NCBI GenBank assembly: GCA_963850915.1
Contig: CAWKND010000001.1
Coordinates: 1 to 64,000 of the forward strand
Length of the DNA: 64,000 nucleotides
Reading direction: 5' to 3'
Source of the DNA: CAVTWH01 sp963850915
GTDB taxonomy: Bacteria > Actinomycetota > Actinomycetes > Mycobacteriales > Micromonosporaceae
Below, one piece after another: positions 1 through 8,952 of this stretch (within the stretch, counting starts at the first letter, position 1; every line of letters begins with the position of its first letter). Below the pieces are notes generated by a model, which searched no databases, was not told the origin of the DNA, and was given only the letters and a program-made list of their open reading frames with translations. A program made the translations under genes and the position numbers.

Positions 1-432
1 CGGATCTTCACCGCCGGGTGAGTTGGCTTGTGGCGCGGGTGATGCTCGAAGCGGTTGTGCGGGGCGGCTCCGGTCGAGCTACGCCTGTCTACTCGGGATC
101 TTCCTCGGGCTCGAACGTGTCGGGCTCACTGCGGGCGCCGATGCCGACACCTGTTTCAGGGTTAGGAATCTATCCCGATGGGCGGGTCGGTCGCTGCCAT
201 GGCCAGGTAGATCGCCGGTAGCAGTCATGGAATTTCCCTCCGTGCCGTGGCACCCGGTCGATGCCCTTCAGGCATACCACGATGCGGGCGTCTAGGGGGC
301 ACCAGGAGATGACAGGGATCGACGGACCGCAGTTGTTCTAAGCGATCGTCCCTTGTGTGAGCCACACCGGCGCAGGATGCTGGTCGTACCGCCGGGTCCG
401 AGCAGGACCGACGCCGCGGAAGGAGATCAAGC
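1..432. other. stretch without a supported gene
   Basis: I see no convincing complete gene here. On the minus strand an ATG at 228 opens a short frame reading RFLTLKQV soon after the start, which weakly recalls the N-terminus of small excisionase-type HTH proteins. The frame then degenerates, and a different frame carries an acidic tail. GTACC is scarce, as in the rest of the left arm. Decayed coding DNA is the best guess. Confidence 0.3.
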
Positions 433-624
433 ATGACAACCCAAGTAGTGCTGACCGAGGCCGAAGTGCGCGCCTTCTCGTCGCTGCTGAGCAGAGTCAG
501 CGAACGGCTGGCCGCATACGAAGAGCAAACCCACCAGGACCGGCGATACGCCGAAGAGCTTCAAGCTACCGCCGGCGATCTTCTCAACCGCCTCAATCAG
601 GACAGTCACGCAGAGGTGTCGTGA
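433..624 (+). CDS. small hypothetical protein
   Basis: This 63-aa protein starts at an ATG preceded by a good ribosome binding site (AAGGAGAT, about 6 nt upstream). It is charged and predicted mostly helical, with a central stretch from about residue 10 to 55 rich in Glu, Arg, Leu and Ala that could form a short coiled coil. It has no membrane segment, signal peptide or cysteine. I do not recognise the family. It stands alone between two stretches without clear genes, so context gives no function. The Shine-Dalgarno match is the main reason to believe it is expressed. Confidence 0.5.
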   Translation: MTTQVVLTEAEVRAFSSLLSRVSERLAAYEEQTHQDRRYAEELQATAGDLLNRLNQDSHAEVS

Positions 625-2105
625 CAATTGCCCTGAACGCAGGCCACCCAACCATCGTTGGTGGACAGGGACCACACCGATTGAGCGGTGATGCCAGGAA
701 TGGCAGCGCCGCCGCCCACGCCGCAACTGCAATGTGAAAGTAAGCGGCGCCGGCCAGGCACATGAGACCCGACAACCTAAAAGCCGTAGGTCACTTTGTA
801 CCCACCGGCGCGGCAGGTCCGGGGCAACGGCTGATGTTGTGACGTGCAGCCAGGCCGAAACGGGGTGTGCCCGCCCCGGATGCAAGGGCGGGCACGCTCG
901 TAGCGGCGGGGACGCCGGCTTACCCTCCTGCGCGGTGCGCCCGGAACTGCCACCTCCCACGGTAAACCCAAAAGACCTATCGGTGCGGTCGCCGAGCCGC
1001 TATCCCGAACAAGTCACCCGACGTATGCGTCGACGCGTTAAGTGTCTGTGCAACAACGATTCTCGGCACGGAAGGCCCGGTCCCGCAGGTTCAGCCACTC
1101 ACCTGTCCAACAGCAGCTTCGAGCATGGGAGCCACGTGGTGCGTGGACGGTCATGGCCTGTTGATGCGCTCGCTATGGCATTGGCTGGCCACGTCGCCGT
1201 CATTGCTGATCATTTCGCCCTGCACCCGATGATTCCTTCCTCGTCCTCGGCGCCGAATCGCCATAGCGCGAAGGAATCACCCTGCCGGATCACGATGCAC
1301 GCGCCCGCACTCGACGACGCCGGTGTCCTGAAGGTCCTTCAGGTCGGCCGGTCCCCCTGTCCCGGCGGTAGTCCGGGGCTGCGCACATTCCGCCGGTTGT
1401 GGTGCAGCAACTTCACTTTCAGTCGTGAGTCACGCAGCTTTCCGGCCCAGGTAGCGCAGTCGAAGGTGGTGCCCGCAATGTTCAGCGGCAGGTGCGACAA
1501 TTCCAGGTCGACCTGAACACGCTGGTTTTGAACGACGAACTCGGCGGCGGTCAGAGCCAGTGCCGACGCTTGAATACCAGGTAAACCACGAATCCCATCG
1601 CGATCATTCAGGAACACGGCCATGGGCAGCCCAGCGACCAACCCAGTTCGGGCATGTGCTTGCACGGGCGGGCTCGGTAACCCGGTCGAACCATGGTCGC
1701 TGTGCTCGAACACCCTCGATGAGCAGCCTGCCCACCGGTCCGACGAACGGGCAGTTGACCGTCCGGGCCACCACCCGGTTCGATCGACGTGACCTCGGCA
1801 TCAAGGCGCCCCGACTGATGATCTGCCGTGGAGTGTGATGGTCCAGATCAACGCGCAGTACGACGGCTGACACAACGTCCACGGCCCATCCTCGGCCGCA
1901 TCTTCCGCCTGCCAGCAGCTGCCAGTTACCGGGTGGTGCAAGGCCGCTGACACCGGGCCGCCCTAGACGACGCAGCACTCTCAGAGACCCTCAACTACCT
2001 GGCTGGCTACCATCACTTGGGTGCCGTCCAACACCCAGCCATCCCCACAAGACCCGGCACGAAGGGCCGGGTGGCAGCCTGCGGGCTGGGATCGGGCCGG
2101 GCAGT
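625..2105. other. long stretch without a supported gene
   Basis: Nearly 1.5 kb without a recognisable gene, very unusual against the tightly packed remainder of the window. On the minus strand about 1340-1700 reads as a fairly normal protein (ending in a basic region), and a second open stretch lies at about 1604-1978, but I recognise neither and neither has a convincing start. These may be remnants of a mobile element or phage, but no terminal repeats or transposase motifs were seen. Confidence 0.4.
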
Positions 2106-3552
2106 GTGCTGGACGGCCGGTACCGGTTGGAGGCATTGGTCGGGCTGGGCGGTACAGCGACCGTGTACCGGGGCACCGACGAACTGCTCGGTCGGACGGT
2201 CGCGGTCAAGGTGTTCGCCCCGCACCTGACGGATCCGGTCATGCTGACCCGGCAACGACAGGAGATGCGCGTCGTCGCGGGACTGCAGCATCCCCATTTG
2301 GTCGCGGTCTTCGACGCCCGGATGGCCGACGCCGAGGTCAGCCCGGACGGCATCGGTCCCGGGTATCTGGTGCTGGAGTTCGTGGACGGGCAGAGCCTCG
2401 CGGAACGGCTCAACCACGGAACCGATGATCCCCGGCAGACGTCGCGGTCATCGGGGTCGCGGTCGCCTCGGCGTTGGACGTGGTGCACGCCAGGGGGCTG
2501 GTGCACCGGGACATCAAACCGGGCAACATCCTGCTCACCGCCACCGGTGAGCCGAAGCTTTCCGACTTCGGCATCGCCCGGGCGTTGCACGCCGAACGGG
2601 TCACCAGTTCCGCGGATGTGCTCGGAACCGCGCCGTATCTGAGCCCGGAACAGGCTCGCGGCCGTGACGTCGGCCCGGCCACCGACATCTACGCGCTGGG
2701 ACTGGTGTTGCTGGAATGCCTCACCGGGCACCGGGAGTACCCCGGCCCGGCGGTCGAGGCGGCCGTCGCGCGACTGTTCGCGACCCTGTCATCCCCGACA
2801 CGCTGCCCCCGCCCTGGCCGGGACTGCTGCGGACCATGACCTCACGCGGAGCCCGAGACCCGGCCGACCGCCGCGGTGGTCGCCGCCACCCTCGCCGGAG
2901 ACCACCGCACCAGCACCGCCGGACCCACTGATGGTGGACACCCACCGACAACGTCACACACCGTCGGCGGCGCCCCACCCTCGTGGACGCCGGCCCCGAC
3001 GAGCGCCCCTCGTGACGAGCCGGCCTGCGGACACCGCCGGCGCATCAAGGCACTGATCCTGGCGGGCGCTGTCATCGGATCACTCGCAGTGGCGGCCCTG
3101 CTCGGGGTCACCACCGCACAGGATCAACCCACCAACCCGGGACCCGGACGCCGGCGAACCCGTGGGCAGCACCACCGCCCCCAGCCCCGGCCGGCACCGT
3201 CACGGTCGGACAACCCGTCGTCCTGGTCACCGTCACCAGCCCGCCGCCCGAATCCACCCCAACCGAACCGCCGCCGCCCAGCCAACAAATCGCCCAAACC
3301 ACGAACGCCGACCCCGAAAACACCGGCAGTGACAACGGGTCCGGTATCAACGGGAACGGGAATAACGGCAACGGCAACGGCAATAACGGCAACGGCAATA
3401 ACGGCAACGGCAATAACGGCAACGGCAATAACGGCAACGGGAACGGGAAGAACGGCAACGGCAACGGCAATAACGGTGGCAACGGCAACGGGAAGAACGG
3501 CAACGGCAACGGCAATAACGGTGGCAACGGGAACGGGAAGAACGGTGAGTAG
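2106..3552 (+). pseudogene. Ser/Thr protein kinase (PknB-like), multiply frameshifted
   Basis: The parts of a membrane-anchored Hanks-type Ser/Thr kinase are present in order but in changing frames. The glycine loop (GLGGTATVYRG) and AVKVF lysine open in one frame from the GTG at 2106. The catalytic loop HRDIKPGN, DFGIA and the APYLSPEQA activation segment follow in a second frame from about 2440. The end of the kinase lobe (about 2770-2850) lies in a third frame. A transmembrane segment (LILAGAVIGSLAVAALLG, about 3055) returns to the second frame, and a Pro-rich then Asn/Gly-rich tail ending at 3552 is in the third. Such NG-repeat tails are usual in Micromonosporaceae kinases. At least four indels are needed. 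Either the gene is dead or the sequence is poor here. The true start may lie a few codons upstream. Confidence 0.8.
3349..3549 (+). repeat. Asn-Gly codon repeat tract
   Basis: About 200 bp of AACGGC/AACGGG/AATAAC units in a single open frame encode a (NG)n/NGNGNN tail with occasional Lys, closing with an Asn-Gly-Glu-stop. It is the C-terminal low-complexity tail of the broken kinase. It is slippage-prone and not a CRISPR or intergenic array. Confidence 0.85.
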
Positions 3553-3612
3553 GCCAGCACGCCCAAACTCGTACCGCTGATCTGCCGGGTGGAGGTGTGG
3601 GCCGGCCCCCTC

Positions 3613-3831
3613 TCAGATCCCTTGTACCACAGACGCTCCCGAGCTCATCGGGGGCGGGTCGAGGACGAAGGCGACGGTGATCCGCCGGCGTTCGGCCGGT
3701 GTTCGACCACCCAGATTTCTTCTTCGATCTCGGTGGTGATTGCCCATCGCAAGCACTGCCGGGCAATGGTGCAGTGAGCACACGCGGCCTTCGCGGTCTG
3801 TAAACGCGCATTTGTGGGTCTGATGGTTCAT
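3613..3831 (-). pseudogene. WhiB-like (Wbl) Fe-S regulator remnant
   Basis: Read on the minus strand from ATG 3831, the N-terminus contributes a first cysteine (HKCAFTD). After a shift to another frame the sequence AKAACAHCTIARQCLRW appears, giving the Wbl pattern Cys-x2-Cys-x5-Cys. A second shift just after EEEIW returns to the first frame and supplies GGRTPAERRR, the conserved G-W-GG-x-T-x-x-ER turn. Four cysteines and the turn are therefore all present, but only by combining two frames. Wbl proteins bind a 4Fe-4S cluster and partner with sigma factors. The coding stretch is about 72 codons, short for the family (80-110). Either a dead copy or two indel errors. Family assignment is good, function is not assured. 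Confidence 0.65.
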
Positions 3832-4153
3832 CCGTGGGCATCCCCGTGGGTGGTTGAGGTTTAGGTGGGCGTGCTGGTCCAACACGACGGCGCCGGTCTG
3901 GCTAGGCGACGGGGCCGCGGGATCTACCGGTGCTCTGGGTGTCGGGGGCGTTCCTGACTGGCAGAGCAACCGGCCCGGTCGCGATAGCGGTATTGGATCT
4001 CTGGCGAACTGGGTAGCGCGTACCAGTCGTCCCGGTTGTGACTGCCCCGGTCACAGGCACCGGCGCCATGCGGCCGGGCTGCCGCCTGAGGGACGGATCG
4101 TTGGGTCGTCGGCATCGAGCTGTGGCTACCGGTGAACTCCTCATGTGGGGTCT
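3832..4153. other. stretch without a supported gene
   Basis: Between the Wbl remnant and the exonuclease remnant I see no gene, terminator or repeat. Upstream sequence for the Wbl gene should lie at the left end, but no clear promoter is visible. Confidence 0.4.
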
Positions 4154-4705
4154 TCAACGGTGAAGTCCTGAGTCCTCGGCGATTGCCTGGAGAACGGCGA
4201 GTGCGGCTACCGCGTCCCCGATTGCCCGGTGTGCCGCGCCCAGGCGGATAGAGGTGGTCCGGGCTGCCGACCCAGGCCGATCGCGCCCGCATGATGCAGC
4301 CCCACGCGTCGGGGTCGTCGAGATGCTCGGAGTTGATGTCGTATCGCTGGGCGTCGGATCGGATGCACTCGTAGTCGAACGGGGCGTTGTCGGCAAGCAC
4401 CTTGCGGCCGCAGTCACTCGAAGTACCTCGGCAAGGACTTCTGGAAACCCAGGTACGCCAACGACCATGGCGTCGGTGATGTTGCGTACACGGGTGACCG
4501 CCGCTGAGATTGGGTGCCGCGGGTTAACCAGCGTATTAGCAGAGGTCGTCCTTGAGTATCGACGACTGCGACCTCGCAGAGCGCCTGGCAGATCGGTTGT
4601 CTCGCAGTCGATCGCAACGGCGCGGCCGGGTGACAGCATGCTGCGGGCCCAGGTGACGGCTTGGTCGGAGCGGCGGAGCCAAGGCGCATCGGTGGTGGTT
4701 GTCAT
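4154..4705 (-). pseudogene. DnaQ-like 3'-5' exonuclease, in three frames
   Basis: From an ATG at 4705, preceded by a GGGAG ribosome binding site, the minus strand reads a DEDD-family exonuclease. Exo I is visible as AIDCETTD. Then CEVAVVDTQGRPLL lies in a second frame and NPRHPISAAVTRVRNITD back in the first. KVLADNAPFDYECI, containing the Exo II N-x-x-x-D motif, is in a third frame, and HRAIGDAVAALAVLQAI, the Exo III H-x-x-x-x-D, is again in the first. At least four shifts would be needed, so no intact product is possible as written. Related stand-alone exonucleases in actinobacteria often sit in plasmid-derived or accessory DNA, which fits this left arm. Confidence 0.7.
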
Positions 4706-4887
4706 CGAATCTCCCGGAGGGTGCTGCGGAGTCGATCCAGTACAGCGGTGGTTCCGCCACAATTAGGGCACGTAGAGGCAGGTTTCCTCCGTCCCCGGGT
4801 GGTTCATGGGATTGTTCGGCCCGCGAGGACGGGTGGCCACATGCCCAGCTTGCGACCACGGCTCACCGGCCCTGGTTCAATGTCAGA

Positions 4888-4912
4888 TGTAGCAGCAGCT
4901 ACAGTTGCGTGC
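4888..4912 (+). promoter_or_regulatory. palindrome and leaderless promoter of the chrB-like gene
   Basis: TGTAGC-agca-GCTACA (4888-4903) is a perfect inverted repeat. Its right arm overlaps TACAGT (4900-4905), a good TANNNT -10 element lying exactly 7 nt before the GTG at 4913. That spacing is typical of leaderless actinobacterial promoters. A repressor bound to the palindrome would block the -10. Sequence and spacing are seen directly; operator function is inferred. Confidence 0.55.
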
Positions 4913-5458
4913 GTGATTGATCAGGAAGTACCGTGGTTGGTGTTGGTGCTGCGGGTGCCGGCGGAGCCGTCCCGGCACCGGGTGGCGGTGTGGCGGGAGC
5001 TTCGCAAGATCGGCGCGGTGCCGTTGGGGCAGGGGGCGTGGGCCGCACCGGATGTGCCGGGCTTCGCCGCGGGCATCGCCAGGGTCGGTGAGCTCGCCGC
5101 CCGCGGCGACGGGCAGATGGTGGTGTTGCAGGCCACCGGGCGCACCGGGCAGGACGCCGCCTGGCTGGAGGCCGAGTTCACCACCCTGCGCCAGGAGGAG
5201 TGGGCAGAGTTCATCGCGGACTGCGGCAAGTTCGATGCCGAGATCGACAAGGAGTTCGCGCTGCAGAAGCTGACGATGGCCGAACTGGAAGAGGAAGAGC
5301 AGACACTCGACCGGCTCCGGCGGTGGCACCGGGAGCTGACCGGCCGGGACGTCTTCGGTGCGCCACGAGCCGCGGAGGCTCAGCAGCAGCTCAAGCATTG
5401 TGGTGAGCGGCTGGCCGAGTTCACCGACGCCGTTTTCCAGGCCCTGCACCACTTCTGA
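4913..5458 (+). CDS. ChrB N-terminal-domain protein (chromate-resistance family)
   Basis: This 181-aa protein matches the ChrB N-terminal domain: an opening WLVLVLRVPAEPSRHRVAVW followed by RELRKIGAVPLGQGAWA. ChrB proteins act as chromate-responsive regulators or accessory factors in chromate resistance. Here only the N-terminal domain is present and no ChrA transporter lies nearby, so a chromate role is not proven. An acidic helical stretch follows at about residues 110-150. I chose the GTG at 4913 because it opens directly onto the conserved start and sits 7 nt after a -10 element, implying a leaderless mRNA; an ATG at 4880 is an alternative. PAP2 phosphatase and MFS genes follow on the same strand with short gaps, suggesting one operon. 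Confidence 0.7.
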   Translation: MIDQEVPWLVLVLRVPAEPSRHRVAVWRELRKIGAVPLGQGAWAAPDVPGFAAGIARVGELAARGDGQMVVLQATGRTGQDAAWLEAEFTTLRQEEWAEFIADCGKFDAEIDKEFALQKLTMAELEEEEQTLDRLRRWHRELTGRDVFGAPRAAEAQQQLKHCGERLAEFTDAVFQALHHF

Positions 5459-5499
5459 CATTCACGACCGGCCCAGCGGGGCCCGACCGGAAGCAGCCG

Positions 5500-6099
5500 A
5501 TGAACCCGAATACCTCGTTGTTCTTGAGCGTGAACGACTTCGCCCGGGCAACCCCCTGGCTGCATGGTCCGCTCGCCCTGTTCGCCGCCGACGGGCTGGT
5601 GGTGTTCGCCGGACTGCTTGCCGCGGGCTGGTGGATCGCCCGGCGGGGCGGCGACCCCATCAGGATGGCCGCGGCGCTGTGGGCGCCGCTGGGTACCCTG
5701 CTCGCGGTCGCCGTCAACCAGCCGATCGTGGCACTGGTGCACGAAGCCCGGCCATACGACACCCTGACCGGCATCCTGGTTCTCGCGACTCCCACCACCG
5801 ACCCCGGATTCCCCAGCGACCACGCCACCATGGCCGGCGCCGTCACGGCCGGGCTGTTCCTGGTCAACCGCAAGCTCGGCCTGGCAGCCGGGCTGGCTGC
5901 CGCACTGATGGCGTTCAGCCGGGTGTACATCGCCGCTCACTACCCGTTGGATGTCGCCGCCGGGCTATTGCTCGGCGCCGCGGTCAGCCTCGCTGGATGG
6001 GCCTTGCTACGCCGGGTGCTGATCCGGGTGGTGACATGGGTGCAGACGACCCGGTTGCGGCCGCTGCTGGTGGCAGCACCCGACGGATACCAGTCCTGA
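5500..6099 (+). CDS. PAP2-family membrane phosphatase
   Basis: A 199-aa integral membrane protein of the PAP2/undecaprenyl-diphosphatase-like superfamily. The three phosphatase signatures are visible: EARPYD (variant of K-x6-RP) near residue 85, PGFPSDHATMAGA (PSGH type, with Asp in place of Gly) near 105, and SRVYIAAHYPLDVAAG (SR-x5-H-x3-D) near 140. Five to six hydrophobic segments surround them. Such enzymes dephosphorylate lipid pyrophosphates or phosphatidic acid at the membrane. The start ATG is at 5500, 41 bp after the chrB-like gene. The downstream MFS gene begins one base after this stop, so the three are probably co-transcribed. The substrate cannot be read from the sequence. Confidence 0.85.
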   Translation: MNPNTSLFLSVNDFARATPWLHGPLALFAADGLVVFAGLLAAGWWIARRGGDPIRMAAALWAPLGTLLAVAVNQPIVALVHEARPYDTLTGILVLATPTTDPGFPSDHATMAGAVTAGLFLVNRKLGLAAGLAAALMAFSRVYIAAHYPLDVAAGLLLGAAVSLAGWALLRRVLIRVVTWVQTTRLRPLLVAAPDGYQS

Positions 6100-6100
6100 G

Positions 6101-6990
6101 GTGACCGCCGAACCGAACCAGCCGGCGGCCGGCAGCAGGCTCGGCACCCGGCGGGTGCTGTTCCCGCTGTACGCGGCCGGGTTCGTCACCGCGTTCGGCG
6201 CGCACAGCATCGCCGCCAGTCTCGGCGGTTACGCCGGGCAGCAGCACGCGTCGTTGTTGACCCTTGGGTTGTTGCTGGCGGTGTACGACGGCGCTGAGGT
6301 GCTGCTCAAACCCGTCTTCGGAACCCTGGCCGACGGGATCGGGCCGCGCCCGGTCCTGCTCGGCGGACTGCTCGCCTTCTCCATCGCCTCTGCCGGGTTC
6401 GTGGTGGTCGGCAACCCTGCCCTGCTGGGGATTGTCCGTCTGGGTCAGGGCGCCGCGGCGGCGGCCTTCTCCCCGCCGCCGGCGCCATGGTCGCCCGGCT
6501 GTCCCCCGGCAACCGGCACGGCCGGGTGTTCGGTGGATACGGGGCGTTCAAGAGCCTCGGTTACGCCACGGGCCCGATTGTCGGTGGACTGCTCATCACC
6601 GCCGGTGGCTACACCCTGCTGTTCGCGACCCTCGCCGCGCTGGCACTGGTGGTCACCGGTTGGGCCGCCTTGGCCGTACCCACCGTGGCGCCGCTGCCCC
6701 GCGCCCGGCAAACGGTGCTCGACCTGGCCCGCCGACTCGGTTCCGCGAACTTCCTACAGCCCACCATCACGTTGGCCGGCGCAACTGCCGCGCTGGCCGT
6801 GGGAGTGGGGTTCCTCCCGGTCGTCGGCGGCCTCGCCGGGATGAGGCCGCTGGTCATCGGAGCCGCGGTGTCCCTGCTCGCCGTCACCGGGGTACTCGTG
6901 CAACCGTTGGCCGGGCGGGCCCGCGACGCCGGTCGGCTGGGCGACCGTCCGGGCATGTCCGCCGGGCTCGGTCGCCGGACCGGTGGATGA
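6101..6990 (+). pseudogene. MFS transporter, frameshifted and 3'-truncated
   Basis: A GTG one base after the PAP2 stop opens an MFS transporter (VLFPLYAAGFVTAFGAHSIA, then a loop GPRPVLLGG typical of the TM2-3 region). Near 6474-6481 a run of C residues appears one base short: the frame changes and continues as AGAMVARLSPGNRHGRVFGG. After GVLVQPLAGRARDAGRLGD and GMSAGL the expected remaining four to five helices are missing. The frame runs into antisense methyltransferase sequence and stops at 6990. Total MFS-like coding is about 290 codons against a usual 390-420. It was probably an efflux protein of the chrB-PAP2 operon. The truncation is structural; the frameshift could be a homopolymer error. 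Confidence 0.8.
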
Positions 6991-7653
6991 TCCAGGCCCG
7001 ACCGGTGCGAGGCGGGTCGCCGCGATGTCGAAGTGACAGTACGCTCGGGCGCCGGCGACCGCCTGGGCCTGGAAGAACTCGGCCAACTCGTTGCCACGCA
7101 AGTGATGCAGTACACCACTGGAGATGAAGACGGTGGCCGTCTCTGGTAGCGCGAACGCGTCGCCGTGCACGAAGCGGCAGTCCAGCCCCTCGGCATCGGC
7201 GAGCTGGCCGGCCCGCCCGATGAGCGCCTCGTTGAAGTCGACACCGCACACCTCGGTCCCTGGAAGCGCGTTCTTCGCGGCCAGCCAGCGCACGGTGTAC
7301 CCGAGCCCGCAGCCGACGTCCACCAGCCGCGTCCGTTGACCCGGCCGGGACACGGCCGCGAGGATCGGGCGCAGCAACTCCGTGAGCTGCTCGGGCATCC
7401 GCAGCTCCTCGTTGAGCCGCTGCAGCTCCGTGTGCGCCCGGACCAGCAGCCGATCGACCGCCTCGGGCACCAGAACTCCTTGTGGCGCCGGCATTCCCGC
7501 GACGATCCGGGCACCGCGCCGGTCGCCGGCCGCGATCAGTTCGGCGACCACCGCGTCGCGCCGGACCGGAATCCGGGCCAGGGTCGCCGGATCCCGATCG
7601 ATCACCAGATCGGAGATCTCCAGGACCCGTTGCGCCACAACCGACTGCGCCAC
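6976..7653 (-). pseudogene. class I SAM-dependent methyltransferase, 3'-truncated
   Basis: From GTG 7653 this reads a helical N-terminal domain (VLEISDLVIDRDPATLARIP) and a Rossmann methyltransferase core with motif I VDVGCGLGYTVRWLA near residue 113, an acidic motif II (VCGVDFNEAL) and SSGVLHHLRGNEL. It is normal as far as AATRLAPVG. A one-base shift near 7005 then separates AWIIHRS in another frame, and homology ends near 6980 where antisense MFS sequence begins. The reading frame itself runs on to a stop at 6754 inside the MFS gene. Intact relatives continue for roughly another 80-100 residues. The substrate is unknown. It starts 7 nt after the upstream FAD-reductase stop, but its base usage (few GTACC) differs sharply from that gene. 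Confidence 0.75.
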
Positions 7654-7660
7654 AACAGAC

Positions 7661-8899
7661 TCAGCTCAGCAGGTCGGCCAGGGGTACGGTCGGGTCGGCG
7701 AGCCGGTCCAGGTCCACTGCGGTACCCGCGAAGCCGGCGCGTACCAGCTTCTGGATGTCGTCCTGCACGTCCCACACGTTGACGTTCATGCCTGCCAACA
7801 CCCGACCGCTGCTGACCCAGAACGCCACGAACTCGTACCCCGAAGCGTCGCCCCGGAACACCACCCGGTCGTACCCACCCGGCTCGGCGTACCCGGCGTA
7901 CTCCATCCCGAGGTCGTACTGGTCGGAGAAGAAGTACGGGACGCGGTCGTAGCTGACCTCCTCGCCGAGCATGGAGCGGGCGGCAGCCGGCCCGCCGTTC
8001 AGCGCGTTGGACCAGTGCTCGACCCGGATCTGCTTACCCAGCAAGGGATGCGCCACGTTTGCCACGTCGCCGGCGGCGTACACGTCCGGGTCGCTGGTAC
8101 GCAGCGCGGCATCCACGACGATCCCGTTGTCGACCCGCAGCCCGCCGGCCTGGGCCAGCTCCACGCCGGGCTCGATGCCCACGCCGACCACGGCCACGTC
8201 GGCCGGGAGCACCGTGCCGTCGGAGAGCACCACGGCGGAGAGCGCCCCGCCGGTACCCTGGAATTCCTTGACGCCTGCGCCAAAGTGGAACGTCACGTCG
8301 TGCGAACGGTGCAACCGGGCGAAGATACCGGCCACCTCGTCGCCGAGTACCCGCTGCAGCGGCAGTGCGGCCATCTCCACCACGTGCACGGTCGCGCCGT
8401 ACGACCGCGCGGCGGCGGCCGTCTCCAGCCCGATCCAGCCGGCCCCGACGACGACAACGTTCCCACCGCGCCGCAGGGCGTCCCGCAGCGCGTCGGACTC
8501 GGGGAGGGTACGCAGGTAGCGCACGTTGTGCAGATCGTTGCCGGGCACCTCGAGGCGGCGTACCCGCGAACCGGTGGTGAGCAGCAGCTTGTCGTAGCGC
8601 AGTGGCTCGTACCCGTCGAGGGTCAGCGTGTGCGTGGCGACGTCCAGGTCGGTGGCGCGTACCCCGAGCAGCAGCTGGATGTCCTGCTGCACGTACCACT
8701 CGGTGTCGTGCACATACGCCTTGTCCCGCTCGTCCTTGCCGAGCAGGTAGCCCTTCGACAGCGGCGGCCGCTCGTACGGCCGGGTGGTCTCCTCACCGAC
8801 CAGCGTGATGGCGCCGGTGAAGCCGGAGGTGCGCAGCTGCTCGGCGGCCTTGGCCCCGGCGAGCGAGGCGCCGACAATGACGAACGCGCGGTCGTCCAT
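7661..8899 (-). CDS. FAD-dependent oxidoreductase, ferredoxin-reductase type
   Basis: A 412-aa flavoprotein disulfide-reductase-fold enzyme related to ferredoxin/rubredoxin reductases that feed electrons from NAD(P)H to Rieske or P450 partners. Seen: N-terminal FAD motif FVIVGASLAGAKAAEQL, the ETTRPYERPPLSKGYL signature of the ferredoxin reductase group, TTGSRVRRL, a second nucleotide motif VVVVGAGWIGLETAAAARSY (NAD) at about residue 148, and VYAAGDVANV for FAD near 280. A C-terminal reductase domain follows (NVNVWDVQDDIQKLVRAG). The start is ATG 8899. No ferredoxin or oxygenase gene is adjacent, so its partner is unknown. Cytoplasmic. GTACC-rich like the core genome, so it marks the edge of the accessory left arm. 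Confidence 0.9.
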   Translation of the reverse strand: MDDRAFVIVGASLAGAKAAEQLRTSGFTGAITLVGEETTRPYERPPLSKGYLLGKDERDKAYVHDTEWYVQQDIQLLLGVRATDLDVATHTLTLDGYEPLRYDKLLLTTGSRVRRLEVPGNDLHNVRYLRTLPESDALRDALRRGGNVVVVGAGWIGLETAAAARSYGATVHVVEMAALPLQRVLGDEVAGIFARLHRSHDVTFHFGAGVKEFQGTGGALSAVVLSDGTVLPADVAVVGVGIEPGVELAQAGGLRVDNGIVVDAALRTSDPDVYAAGDVANVAHPLLGKQIRVEHWSNALNGGPAAARSMLGEEVSYDRVPYFFSDQYDLGMEYAGYAEPGGYDRVVFRGDASGYEFVAFWVSSGRVLAGMNVNVWDVQDDIQKLVRAGFAGTAVDLDRLADPTVPLADLLS

Positions 8900-8952
8900 G
8901 CCCTCAACCTACCGCGCGCACGGGACCCCGGCCCGGCAACGGACGAAGAGAG

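Noticed and set aside
1339..1978. Possible transposase remnants on the minus strand
   Set aside because: No DDE motif, terminal inverted repeats or target duplications were visible.
3349..3549. Possible CRISPR-like array
   Set aside because: Units of 6-12 bp coding NG, no spacers.
3108..3566. Minus-strand frame with long PLP/FPF repeats
   Set aside because: Shadow of the kinase's Asn-Gly tail.
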